Source: Akkermansiaceae bacterium UBA2367
GTDB taxonomy: Bacteria; Verrucomicrobiota; Verrucomicrobiia; Verrucomicrobiales; DEV007
Direction of reading: 5' to 3'
DNA length: 64,000 bases
Assembly: GCA_002344525.1 (NCBI GenBank)
Contig: DDTJ01000095.1
Span: 8,002 to 72,001, forward strand
In this document: one piece after another, positions 33,725-42,254 of the stretch
Numbering within the stretch: the first letter of the stretch is position 1
How the letters are laid out: every line of letters begins with the position of its first letter
The notes under the pieces: generated by a model
The model's database searches: none
The model's input: only the letters and a program-made list of their open reading frames with translations
Told to the model about the DNA's origin: nothing
Translations under genes and position numbers: made by a program

Positions 33725-33943
33725 ATGGACAAATCCCTGATCGAGGAGCTCGTCGAGGCGAACCGTCCCTTCCGCATCGAGACGGCGGCGGGGCGGGTCT
33801 ACGACATCCCGCATCGGGATTTCGTTTCCTTCTCCCCGCGCAAGACGGCCTTGATCGTGTCTTTCGAAGAGGACGGGGAGGAGCATTTCTCGATCGTCCC
33901 TCTGCTGACGATCACTTCGGCATGGGCTGCCGTGGGGGCTTGA
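33725..33943 (+). CDS. Small conserved-looking hypothetical protein
   Basis: A 72-residue soluble protein with a beta-rich pattern (NRPFRIETAAGRVYDIPHRD, then FVSFSPRKTALIVSFEEDGE and HFSIVPLLTITSAW). Small proteins of this style, with 'R.F.I....G..Y.V.H.....' followed by a short C-terminal strand, are frequent in PVC genomes and have no known role. Codon usage matches its neighbours. It sits 30 bp after the previous gene and about 60 bp before cysE. Confidence 0.7.
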   Translation: MDKSLIEELVEANRPFRIETAAGRVYDIPHRDFVSFSPRKTALIVSFEEDGEEHFSIVPLLTITSAWAAVGA

Positions 33944-34005
33944 GGGAATTTCCCCGAAAGCTTCCCCTTGGAAAGCGCGTCCGACCGCTTACCTTCTCCC
34001 TCTCC

Positions 34006-34947
34006 ATGGACTGCGCCCAGCGAAATCTCGTGAACGCCCTTCTCGACTCCTACCACGAGGTCGGGGGGATCAACCGCATCGACAGCGCCAACCTACCGTC
34101 GAAAGGGACGGTCACGTCCGTCTGCGAGCAGTTGCTGCAGCTCCTCTTCCCCGGTTACCACGACGAGGAGCCGATCCCGTCGGACGAGCTGGAGCCGATC
34201 ACGAGCGAGCGCATCGCCACCCTCGTCGACACCCTCAAGGTCGAGGTGGCGAAGACCCTGCGCCTCCGCGACGACGAGACCGGCGAGCACCACAACGGCC
34301 ACGGGCAGCAGGCCCGCGAGCTGGTCTGCGAATTCCTCGGCAAGCTGCCGCGCATCCGCACCCTGCTCCAGAGCGACGTCGAGGCGGCCTACGAGGGCGA
34401 CCCGGCGGCGAAGAACTTCGACGAGATCATCCTTGCCTATCCCTGCATCGAGGCCATCGCGATCCAGCGCTGCGCCCATTGCCTCTACGAGCTGGATGTG
34501 CCGCTGATCCCGCGGATCATGACGGAGTACGCCCACAACCTGACCGGCATCGACATCCACCCCGGAGCACGGATCGGGTCGCACTTCTTCATCGACCACG
34601 GCACCGGCGTCGTCATCGGCGAGACCTGCGTGATCGGAAACCATGTGAAGCTCTACCACGGCGTCACCCTCGGCGCGCGCAACTTCCCCAAGGACGAGAA
34701 CGGCCGCATCGTGAAAGGCAACAAACGCCATCCGAACGTCGAGGACCATGTCGTGATCTACCCTCACGCCACCGTGCTCGGGGGGAGGACGACGATCGGA
34801 GCCCGCTCCACCATCGGGGCGAACGTCTTCCTGCGCGAGAGCGTGCCGCCGGACTCCTTCGTCACGAACGCGGGCGAGGAACTGAACCTGATCAACAAGG
34901 TCACCGGCGAGGCGGTCGAACCCGTCGGCGAAGCCGCCGATTCCTGA
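34006..34947 (+). CDS. cysE: Serine O-acetyltransferase (EpsC/CysE type)
   Basis: Makes O-acetylserine from serine and acetyl-CoA, the committed step of cysteine synthesis. The 313-residue protein has a long N-terminal helical domain typical of the EpsC branch (MDCAQRNLVNALLDSYHEVG). It then has the SAT core (IDIHPGARIGSHFFIDHGTG, VVIGETCVIGNHVKLYHGVT) and left-handed beta-helix hexapeptide repeats through VYIPHATVL-like turns (DHVVIYPHATVLGGRTTIGA). The catalytic His lies in HGVTLGA. No cysK is adjacent in the window. The SprT-like gene follows after 4 bp, suggesting cotranscription. Confidence 0.92.
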   Translation: MDCAQRNLVNALLDSYHEVGGINRIDSANLPSKGTVTSVCEQLLQLLFPGYHDEEPIPSDELEPITSERIATLVDTLKVEVAKTLRLRDDETGEHHNGHGQQARELVCEFLGKLPRIRTLLQSDVEAAYEGDPAAKNFDEIILAYPCIEAIAIQRCAHCLYELDVPLIPRIMTEYAHNLTGIDIHPGARIGSHFFIDHGTGVVIGETCVIGNHVKLYHGVTLGARNFPKDENGRIVKGNKRHPNVEDHVVIYPHATVLGGRTTIGARSTIGANVFLRESVPPDSFVTNAGEELNLINKVTGEAVEPVGEAADS

Positions 34948-34951
34948 GGCG

Positions 34952-35497
34952 ATGCCCCTCCCTTGGACGCCTCCGCGCTCCGGCCACGACGCGGCCCTCT
35001 CCCTCGTTGCCGCCGATCTCTGCCGCGAGCGCAGCCTCGCGGCCCTCGCCGGGGCGGTGAAGGTCTCGTGGAACCCCCGCATGCGCACGGCGGCGGGCCG
35101 CGCCTTCGCGAAGGAATGGCGCATCGAACTGAACCCGCGCTTGCAGGACCTGCCCGAGGAAACCCGCGAGACTGAGTTGCGGGCCACCTTCCTCCACGAG
35201 CTAGCCCATCTCGTCGCCTTCGCCCGCGCGGGACGGCGGCGCATCGCCCCTCACGGCCCGGAATGGCGCGAGGCTTGCCGCGACCTCGGCATCCCCGGCG
35301 AGGACCGCTGCCACGCCCTCGATTTCCAACCTCGCCGCCTTGAGAGGAAATACGCCTATACCTGCCCAAGCTGCGAGACGGTGATCCGTCGCGTGCGCCG
35401 TCTGCGCCGTCGCGTCGCGTGCTACGCCTGCTGCCGCCAGCACGCGGGCGGGCAGTTCGACGCGAGGTTCCAATTGGTCGAGACGCGGCTCGGGTGA
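34952..35497 (+). CDS. SprT-like zinc metalloprotease-domain protein
   Basis: A 181-residue protein with an SprT-like domain. The zinc-protease motif HELAHLVAFARAG gives HExxH at 82-86, and a further metal ligand is likely in APHGPEWREACRDLG. A C-terminal zinc ribbon has CPSC at about 130-133 and CYACC near 151-155. SprT relatives (Spartan) cleave DNA-protein crosslinks in eukaryotes; bacterial function is undefined. It starts 4 bp after cysE and converges with the acetyltransferase gene after a 9-bp gap. Confidence 0.88.
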   Translation: MPLPWTPPRSGHDAALSLVAADLCRERSLAALAGAVKVSWNPRMRTAAGRAFAKEWRIELNPRLQDLPEETRETELRATFLHELAHLVAFARAGRRRIAPHGPEWREACRDLGIPGEDRCHALDFQPRRLERKYAYTCPSCETVIRRVRRLRRRVACYACCRQHAGGQFDARFQLVETRLG

Positions 35498-35506
35498 GGG
35501 GGCAGC

Positions 35507-36106
35507 TCAACCCCGCTCCTTCACCCAAAACGTGAGTCCTTTCCGGCTCGGCTCCGTCTCGCCGATCTCCTTCCACTCCAGCTCGCAGCGCAGTTCGGGC
35601 CGTTTCGTGTAACCCAGACGCATCCAGAAGACGTCTAGCGGCACGTATCCCTCGGGGCGCAGGGTGTGGTCGACGGGTCGGTCCACGGCGCAGAAGGCGG
35701 TGTGGCGGAAGGGGCCGACTCGTTGCGCGTGCTCCTCGCGGCGGCGGAAGAACTCATGCCCCGCTCCCTGTCCGCGGCACTCGGGCAGGATGATGGATTC
35801 GCCGAAATAGAAGACCTCGCCCAGATCGTATCCGGCGGCGAGGAAGGGAGCCTGGAACTCCGGCGATTCGTCACCCATGGGCAGGCAGGTCGTCGCCCCG
35901 ACGAGGCGGCCCTCGTGGCGCAGCAGGACGACGAGGCTGCGCGGCGAGCGCACGTAGGTTTCGAGGTAGCGTTCCTCGTAGTCGAGGTCGCCGTCGTAGA
36001 GGTAGGGATATTCGCGAAAGACGGCGATGCGCAGCCCGCCGAGTTCGCGTAGATGGGGGCGAATGGCTTCGCCGTGGAGCTCTTCGTAGGTGAAGGGGGA
36101 ACTCAT
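35507..36106 (-). CDS. GNAT-family N-acetyltransferase
   Basis: A 199-residue acetyltransferase. The GNAT fold is shown by LVVLLRHEGRLVGATTCLPM (beta 2-3), a motif A region FGESIILPECRGQGAGHEFF with the acetyl-CoA loop RGQGAG, and DVFWMRLGYTKRPEL near the end. The substrate is unknown. The start at 36106 gives a compact, family-sized protein; the upstream in-frame extension of 83 codons crosses repeat DNA and is not preferred. It converges with the SprT-like gene. Confidence 0.86.
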   Translation of the reverse strand: MSSPFTYEELHGEAIRPHLRELGGLRIAVFREYPYLYDGDLDYEERYLETYVRSPRSLVVLLRHEGRLVGATTCLPMGDESPEFQAPFLAAGYDLGEVFYFGESIILPECRGQGAGHEFFRRREEHAQRVGPFRHTAFCAVDRPVDHTLRPEGYVPLDVFWMRLGYTKRPELRCELEWKEIGETEPSRKGLTFWVKERG

Positions 36107-36540
36107 CGTGGCTAAGAAACATTTGAAAGATGAAAATTCCAGCGGTCCATTCGTCCCCGCGTTTCGCCCCAGTCCAGAAGTGCCTTCTGTTTGGCGCTGC
36201 TTCCCCGCCCAAGTTTTCGCTCCGCGTAACCTAGATCCACCGTCCATCGCAGTCGACACCCAAGCTGAAAAATAAAGCATCCCCGCGGCAAGCCGCGGGG
36301 TATTGGCCCGGCGCAGATCGAAGGATCGATCCGCGAAAAAGTCTACTCGCTGCAAGCAGCGGGGAATCCGACCCGCTGAGATTGAAACCCCAGCTTAGCC
36401 GGAGGCAAAAGCTGGGCGCATGCGCTTTGTTGCCTCAAAAGTAAAGTGGAGCGGGGGTGCGATCTTCGCCCCTGTTCCGGGCTTGCCTTGCATCTGGAAA
36501 GCTCATAATCTGCCATCGGACCGCTGAGGTCTTGGCCATC
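36107..36540. repeat. Intergenic repeat region with a GC-rich palindrome
   Basis: About 430 bp without a gene. At 36281-36300, CCCCGCGGC and GCCGCGGGG form a perfect 9-bp stem with an AA loop. Further on, GCAAGCAGCGGGG (36352-36364) and CCCAGCTTAGCC/AGCTGGG pairs form secondary hairpins. The set resembles a REP- or MITE-like element. It lies between the divergent GNAT gene and the secreted-protein gene at 36541. Confidence 0.65.
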
Positions 36541-37938
36541 ATGTCGTCACTCCGATCCCTCCCTGAATGGTTTCTCTTCGGAGTGATTCTGCTCGCGACG
36601 CGAACGGGGTTGACCGGGGAGATCCCGCCCCTGCCCTTGGATCAGCCCTTGGAGCCACCGCAAAAGGACGTGTGGTGGGAAAAGGCGTTCGGGAAAGGCC
36701 AGCCCGCGCCGGATGAGCCTGCCACATTGGTTCGTAAAAGCGACCACGAGATCGAGATCCGAGGCTCCCATCGCTTCGTGGAAAACGAGGCGGAGTTGGT
36801 CTTCGCCGACGCGGAAGGCCGGTTTGTGGCGAGCTGGTGCAAAGGACGTTTGGGCTTCGCCTCGCTCGTCCTGCCGCAGACGGACGGGCAGGGCGCCTTG
36901 CTCGAAGAATGGACGATTCCGATGTTCGACCTTTCCGGAAAAACGATCGTTGACGGGGAGCGCGAAGCATTCAAGCGCGCGTTCTCCGGTTCCTGGTTTC
37001 TGCCCGAAGGCCGGACCGAGGCAGTGCTCGATTACGATGGGTCGCGTTATCCCTTCACCTATGTCGTGGCCATGCTCCTCGTCGAAGAGGCCGGGCGCGA
37101 ATGGACGGACGGAGGCTTTGCCTGCTTCGACGCGGGGAACCGTTTCGGGTCGCATTCGAGCCACGGTTCCCGTTGCGGCGACGCCATCGTCGGGGAAGCC
37201 GAGATGTTCCTCTGGCATCGTGCCGCGACACGGCTGGCTTGGGATTTGTACGCCGACGGCGATTTCGAGAGCGACCCGGTTCCGCTGAAGGCGGGAGCCT
37301 CCTTCCGCCGGGGTGGATTCCACATCGAGATTGTCGGCATCGAGGAGGGGGAATTCCGCCGGACCAACGGAGGGCGGGAAATCACGCCCGGCGAACCCGC
37401 GAACTACACCCGTGTCGAGGGAGGCCCGGTGGCCCGAACCGCCTTTCTCGCTGGCTCGATCCCGAGGCGGTCGATTCGCCGGATCGAGGGACGGCGGGAG
37501 GGAACTCCGTGGGAGGAGCTGCCCTACACTCCGGAGGAGGACGGTCTCATCGTCGTCGATTTGCCGGAGGAAGGCGTCCTTTCGGAGCTACGCGTGATCT
37601 GGGCTCCCCGGACTCTGCGGGTGGTCGTAAACGTACCCGGAATCGGGGGCGGGTTGCCCGAGAACGAAGGGATCGCGACCTACAACGAGGTCTCCTTCCG
37701 GCTCCATCAGCCGCAGATCGACAATCAGGGGATCTTCGCGCGTCTTTGGCAACTCACCGGACGATTCCCGAGGATCGAGAGCGAACGCTACGATCAAGAC
37801 CGCAAAGACAGCCGTCCCGTCGATCCGATGAAACTGCACCGGGCCGACGATCTCCTCGCGATCTGGCAGGAAATGAATCCCGAACTCCGCCTCGAATGGG
37901 AGGAGGAATTCGGCGGGTTCGTCTTGCGGGATCGGTGA
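36541..37938 (+). CDS. Secreted protein of unknown function
   Basis: A 465-residue protein with an N-terminal export signal (SLPEWFLFGVILLATRTGL). The mature part is beta-rich, acidic and Trp/Gly-rich (EIEIRGSHRFVENEAELVFA, PVPLKAGASFRRGGFHIEIV, LRVIWAPRTLRVVVNVPG). The C-terminus (RADDLLAIWQEMNPELRLEW) is helical and resembles the tails of other PVC secreted proteins. I do not recognise a family. ATG 36541 is the first start before the signal; a longer in-frame version would begin in the repeat region. It converges on clpC. Confidence 0.7.
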   Translation: MSSLRSLPEWFLFGVILLATRTGLTGEIPPLPLDQPLEPPQKDVWWEKAFGKGQPAPDEPATLVRKSDHEIEIRGSHRFVENEAELVFADAEGRFVASWCKGRLGFASLVLPQTDGQGALLEEWTIPMFDLSGKTIVDGEREAFKRAFSGSWFLPEGRTEAVLDYDGSRYPFTYVVAMLLVEEAGREWTDGGFACFDAGNRFGSHSSHGSRCGDAIVGEAEMFLWHRAATRLAWDLYADGDFESDPVPLKAGASFRRGGFHIEIVGIEEGEFRRTNGGREITPGEPANYTRVEGGPVARTAFLAGSIPRRSIRRIEGRREGTPWEELPYTPEEDGLIVVDLPEEGVLSELRVIWAPRTLRVVVNVPGIGGGLPENEGIATYNEVSFRLHQPQIDNQGIFARLWQLTGRFPRIESERYDQDRKDSRPVDPMKLHRADDLLAIWQEMNPELRLEWEEEFGGFVLRDR

Positions 37939-37968
37939 TCCGACGCGGATCGCATCGGAATCACCCTC

Positions 37969-40482
37969 TCACGCCTCCCCGGCGGACCCCACCTCAACAG
38001 CGTCGTCCTCGGCGGAATCGACGCCTTCGGGGCGGAAGGTGAGGTATTTCTCGTCCTTCTTGTGGGTGATCTTCACGGTCTGGCCGGCCTTGACGTCGCC
38101 GCGGAGGAGGTGCTCGGCGAGCGGATCCTCGATGTGGCGCTCGACGGCGCGGCGCATGGGGCGGGCGCCGTAGTTCGGATCGTAGCCCTGCTCGATGAGG
38201 AAGTCCTTCGCCTTCTTGTCGAGCTTCAGGTGGATGTTCTTCGCGGCAAGGCGCTTCAGGACGGTGTCGATCTCGAGGTCGACGATCTTGATGAGGTTGT
38301 CGCGGTCGAGGACGTGGAAGACGATCTTCTCGTCGAGACGGTTGAGGAACTCGGGCTTGAAGGCCTCCTTGGCCCGTTCGAGGATCTTGTCCTTCATCGT
38401 GCCGTAGTTCTCGTCGCCGCCGCCCATCGCCCCGAAGCCGAGGCTGACCTGGCGCTTGATGACGTCGGCCCCCACGTTGGTGGTGAGGATGATGATGGTG
38501 TTGCGGAAGTCGATCTTGCGCCCGAGCGAGTCGGTGATCATGCCCTCCTCGAGGATCTGGAGGAGGAGGTTCATCACGTCGGGGTGGGCCTTCTCGATCT
38601 CGTCGAAGAGGACGACGGAGTAGGGCCGGCGACGCACCGCCTCGGAGAGCTGGCCGCCCTCCTCGTATCCCACGTAGCCGGGAGGCGAACCGATGAGTCG
38701 GCTGCTCGTGAACTTCTCCATGTACTCCGACATGTCGATCTGGATGAGGGCCTCCTTGTCGCCGAACATGAACTCGGCGAGGTTGCGGGCGAGGTAGGTC
38801 TTGCCGACGCCGGTGGGGCCGAGGAAGATGAAGGAGCCGATGGGGCGGCGCGGGTCCTTGAGGTCGGCCCGGCTGCGGCGCAGGGCGCGGGAGATCGCGA
38901 CGACGGCCTCGTCCTGCCCGATGACGCGGGACTTCAGTTCGTCCTCCATCTTGAGGAGCTTCTCGGTCTCCTTCTCCTCCATACGCTGGAGGGGGACTCC
39001 GGTCCATTTGGCGACAACGGTCATGATGTCGTCTTCGTCCACGGTGACGATCTTCTCCTCGTTCGTCGCACGCCATTGGGCGAGGATGTCCTCGACCTCC
39101 TGCCGCTTGTGCTTCTCCTTGTCGCGCAGGGCGGCGGCGATCTCGAAGTCCTGGTTCTTGATGGCGGACTCCTTCTCCGTGACAATGCGCTCGATCTCGG
39201 CTTCGAGATCCTTGACCTGGGGCGGACGGGTCATCGAGGCGATGCGGGAGCGCGCCCCGGCCTCGTCGAGGATGTCGATGGCCTTGTCGGGAAGGAAGCG
39301 CCCGGTGAGGTAGCGGGCGGAAAGCTTCACGCAGGCCTCGATCGCCTCGACGGTGTAGAGGGCCTTGTGGTGGGCCTCGTATTTGGAGCGCAGCCCCTGG
39401 AGGATGAGGATGGCGTCCTCGACGCTGGGCTCCTCGACTTTGACTTGCTGGAAGCGGCGCTCGAGGGCGGCGTCCTTCTCGATGAACTTGCGGTATTCAT
39501 TCAGCGTGGTCGCGCCGATGCACTGGAGCTCGCCTCGGCTGAGGGCGGGCTTGATAATGTTCGAGGCGTCCATCGCCCCCTCGGCCGATCCGGCCCCGAC
39601 GATGGTGTGGAGCTCGTCGATGAAGAGGATGACGTTCTTGGAACGCTTGATCTCGTCCATCACCGCCTTGATGCGCTCCTCGAACTGGCCGCGGTATTTC
39701 GTGCCGGCGACCATAAGGGCGAGGTCGAGGGTGATAACGCGCTTGTCGCGGAGCAGCTCGGGGACGTTCCCGGAGGCGATCTCCTGGGCGAGGCCCTCGG
39801 CGATGGCGGTCTTGCCGACCCCGGCCTCGCCGATGAGGACGGGATTGTTCTTGGTGCGGCGGCAGAGGATCTGGATGACGCGCTCGATCTCGCTGCTGCG
39901 TCCGATGACGGGGTCGAGGTCGCCGTTGTTCGCCAACTCGGTGAGGTCGCGACCGAAGGCCTTCAAGGCGGGAGTCTTGCCCTCCTTGCGGCCGCTGCCG
40001 GGCTCGTCGAAGTCGCTCTCGTCGTCGTCCGCGCCGCCACCGGAGAAATTCGGATCGAGCTCGCGGAGGATCTCGTTGCGGGTGCGCTCGATATCGACCT
40101 CCAGATTCTTGAGGACGCGGGCGGCGACGCCGTCGCCTTCGCGGAGGAGGCCGAGGAGGATGTGCTCGGTGCCGACGTAGCTGTGGTTCAGGGCCTTCGC
40201 CTCCTTTCCGGCGAGGGCGAGGACCTTCTTCACGCGGGGCGTGTAGGGGATGTTCCCGACCATCTTGGTCTCGGGACCGTTGCCGACCTGCTTCTCGACT
40301 TCGAGGCGCACGGTGTCGAGGTCGAGGTTCATCTTTTGCAAGACGTTGACCGCGACGCCTTGGCCGAGCTTGATGAGGCCGAGGAGGAGGTGCTCGGTCC
40401 CCACGTAGTTGTGGTTGAAACGGTCCGCCTCCTTGCGGGCGAGAGCCAAGACCTGTTGCGCTCTGGGGGTGAAATTATTCAT
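37969..40482 (-). CDS. clpC: ClpC-type AAA+ unfoldase
   Basis: ATP-driven unfoldase that feeds proteins to ClpP; 837 residues. It has two N-terminal Clp repeats (about 4-145), D1 AAA+ with Walker A GEAGVGKT, the UVR/M-domain coiled coil at about 415-470 that marks ClpC (EAEIERIVTEKESAIKNQDF), D2 with Walker A GPTGVGKT and Walker B VVLFDEIEKAHPD, and a C-terminal D2-small domain. The clp gene overlaps mcsB by 8 bp, giving mcsA-mcsB-clpC without a ctsR gene. This points to arginine-phosphorylation-based degradation, as in Bacillus. Confidence 0.96.
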   Translation of the reverse strand: MNNFTPRAQQVLALARKEADRFNHNYVGTEHLLLGLIKLGQGVAVNVLQKMNLDLDTVRLEVEKQVGNGPETKMVGNIPYTPRVKKVLALAGKEAKALNHSYVGTEHILLGLLREGDGVAARVLKNLEVDIERTRNEILRELDPNFSGGGADDDESDFDEPGSGRKEGKTPALKAFGRDLTELANNGDLDPVIGRSSEIERVIQILCRRTKNNPVLIGEAGVGKTAIAEGLAQEIASGNVPELLRDKRVITLDLALMVAGTKYRGQFEERIKAVMDEIKRSKNVILFIDELHTIVGAGSAEGAMDASNIIKPALSRGELQCIGATTLNEYRKFIEKDAALERRFQQVKVEEPSVEDAILILQGLRSKYEAHHKALYTVEAIEACVKLSARYLTGRFLPDKAIDILDEAGARSRIASMTRPPQVKDLEAEIERIVTEKESAIKNQDFEIAAALRDKEKHKRQEVEDILAQWRATNEEKIVTVDEDDIMTVVAKWTGVPLQRMEEKETEKLLKMEDELKSRVIGQDEAVVAISRALRRSRADLKDPRRPIGSFIFLGPTGVGKTYLARNLAEFMFGDKEALIQIDMSEYMEKFTSSRLIGSPPGYVGYEEGGQLSEAVRRRPYSVVLFDEIEKAHPDVMNLLLQILEEGMITDSLGRKIDFRNTIIILTTNVGADVIKRQVSLGFGAMGGGDENYGTMKDKILERAKEAFKPEFLNRLDEKIVFHVLDRDNLIKIVDLEIDTVLKRLAAKNIHLKLDKKAKDFLIEQGYDPNYGARPMRRAVERHIEDPLAEHLLRGDVKAGQTVKITHKKDEKYLTFRPEGVDSAEDDAVEVGSAGEA

Positions 40483-41578
40483 CGTCGTCGTCCCTGTCGG
40501 TGAGTATACTGCGAAAATCCGGCGGCGTCAGCCCAATTAAGCTCTTGCGGATGATGTCGGCACGCAAAATGTCGCGTTCCTCGGCGGAAAGTTTGCATTT
40601 GGCCGAGATCTGGAGGTGGGCGGGCTGGATCTCGGTGAGGAGCACGGTGATGGTCTCGCGCTCCTCTTCGGGGACGAAGCCGAGGTCGCAGCCGAGGCGG
40701 ATCATGGAGAGGTGGTTCAGCGCCTCCTTCGACGAGATGATGTGGGCGTATTTGAGGACGGCATAGGCGCGGCCGATCTGGTCCTGCATCATCGTGGGCC
40801 GGTCCTCGAGGATTTTCATCCGGGCGTTCTTCTCGTTGGCGATGAGCTGGCCGATGACGCGGTCGAGGTGGGCGATGATGTCCTCCTCGCGCATCCCGAG
40901 GGTGTTCTGGTTGGAGATCTGGAAGAGGTTGGCGAGGGCCTCGGTGCCTTCCCCGTAGAGGCCGCGCACGGCGAGCCCGATCTTGTTGGCCCCCTGGATG
41001 GTCTGGTTGATCTGCTCGCCGAGGACGAGGCCGGGCAGGTGGAGCATGGCCGAGGCGCGCATCCCCGTGCCGAGGTTCGTGGGGCAGGCGGTGAGGTAGC
41101 CGTACTGGTGGTCGAAGGCGTAGGGCAGGTCGTCCTCCAGCTCGGTGTCGATCTGGTCGAGGGACTCGTAGGCAGCGAGAAGCTGGAGGCCGGGCCGGAT
41201 CGCCTGCATGCGGAGGTGGTCCTCCTCGTTGATCATCACGCTGACGGTCTGACGGCGGTTCATCACCGTGGCGCAGCCGGGGCCCTTGGCGGCGTGCTCG
41301 CGGCTGATGAGGTGGCGCTCGACGAGGACCTGCTTCTCGATGGCGGTGAGCTGGGTCATCTCCTCGGAGAAGGAGTCCTTCATCTCCGCGAGTTCTTCGA
41401 GGACGGGGCGGACCCGCTCCATGACGCGCGTGCGGTCGTCCTTCTTGGCCCAACCGGGGAAAGGGTGGCCGACGAGGTTGCGGGCGAGGCGCACCCGGCT
41501 CGTCATGACGATGTCGTTCTCCGGGCCGGGAGTCCGCATCCATTCGGCGGGCTTTTTGAGGAGGGTGGAGAATCGCAT
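40475..41578 (-). CDS. mcsB: Protein arginine kinase McsB
   Basis: Phosphorylates arginines on proteins, tagging them for ClpCP. The 367-residue protein has the guanidino-kinase catalytic domain: VMTSRVRLARNLVGHPFPGW near the N-terminus, MINEEDHLRMQAIRPG (substrate loop), YLTACPTNLGTGMRASAMLH and QNTLGMREEDIIAHLDRV. The C-terminal dimer/phosphoarginine-binding part follows (EALNHLSMIRLGCDLGF). The stop overlaps the clpC start by 8 bp; mcsA is 70 bp upstream. Length is close to the Firmicutes enzyme. Confidence 0.95.
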   Translation of the reverse strand: MRFSTLLKKPAEWMRTPGPENDIVMTSRVRLARNLVGHPFPGWAKKDDRTRVMERVRPVLEELAEMKDSFSEEMTQLTAIEKQVLVERHLISREHAAKGPGCATVMNRRQTVSVMINEEDHLRMQAIRPGLQLLAAYESLDQIDTELEDDLPYAFDHQYGYLTACPTNLGTGMRASAMLHLPGLVLGEQINQTIQGANKIGLAVRGLYGEGTEALANLFQISNQNTLGMREEDIIAHLDRVIGQLIANEKNARMKILEDRPTMMQDQIGRAYAVLKYAHIISSKEALNHLSMIRLGCDLGFVPEEERETITVLLTEIQPAHLQISAKCKLSAEERDILRADIIRKSLIGLTPPDFRSILTDRDDDDE

Positions 41579-41648
41579 CGCCTCGTCGGGGTCGTTGATG
41601 GGTGGGATAGCAGTCGCGGTGCCAGAGGTTTTCGGAAGATGGAGGAAG

Positions 41649-42194
41649 CTACACTTCGCCGATCAGGGTTTCGAGGCGAGAGATCGCGTCGCGGAGTCGG
41701 GCCGCCTCCTCGTAGTCCTCGTCCTCGACCGACTTCGACAGCGCCTGCCTCAATTCGCTCAAACGCGCCCGCGGATTCGCCTCGCCCGGCATCACGGGGC
41801 TGGAGGCGGAGCGACGGTCGCCCGGATCGGGGCAGGAGCCGGGAACCTTGCCGACGTGGCGGGTGTGCTTGTGCATCGCTTCGAGGAGGCCGTCGAGCCC
41901 CTCGTCGAAGACCTGGTAGCACTCGGCGCAGCCGAAGCGGCCCGTCTTCTTGAAATCGCTCTGGGAGAAGCCGCAACTCCCGCAGACGAGCTCGTGTGGC
42001 TTGGGCGCGGCGGTCTCGACGGAGGTCTGCTGGCCCATGCCTTCGAGCATGTCGGCGAGGGCGAACCCGGTCGGGTCGGTGACGCCTTTCTCGTCGGCGC
42101 AGACCTTGCAGAGGTTCACCTTCTGCAGCTTGCCCTCGGCCATCTGGCTGAAGAAGATGGTCGCTTTCTCGCTCTGGCAGATGTCGCAGTTCAT
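41649..42194 (-). CDS. mcsA: McsA-like zinc-finger / UvrB-motif activator of McsB
   Basis: A 181-residue protein with three zinc-finger-like Cys pairs: CDIC at 3-6, CKVC at 29-32, CGSC at 71-74 and CAEC at 89-92. Together they form the treble-clef pattern of McsA. A C-terminal UVR motif helix pair lies at about 140-178 (RARLSELRQALSKSVEDEDY, then EEAARLRDAISRLE). McsA activates the McsB kinase in Firmicutes. Its place directly upstream of mcsB supports the same role here. Confidence 0.93.
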   Translation of the reverse strand: MNCDICQSEKATIFFSQMAEGKLQKVNLCKVCADEKGVTDPTGFALADMLEGMGQQTSVETAAPKPHELVCGSCGFSQSDFKKTGRFGCAECYQVFDEGLDGLLEAMHKHTRHVGKVPGSCPDPGDRRSASSPVMPGEANPRARLSELRQALSKSVEDEDYEEAARLRDAISRLETLIGEV

Positions 42195-42254
42195 GGAATG
42201 GCAGGAGGATGCCGCTCCAGCCCCGCAGGGACGGTCCGCCGCATCCGCCGCAAT

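Noticed and set aside
38062..40503. An 813-codon open frame antisense to clpC
   Set aside because: The minus-strand clpC is unmistakable. The plus-strand frame reads as Asp/Val/Leu/Gly-rich low-complexity sequence typical of an antisense shadow.
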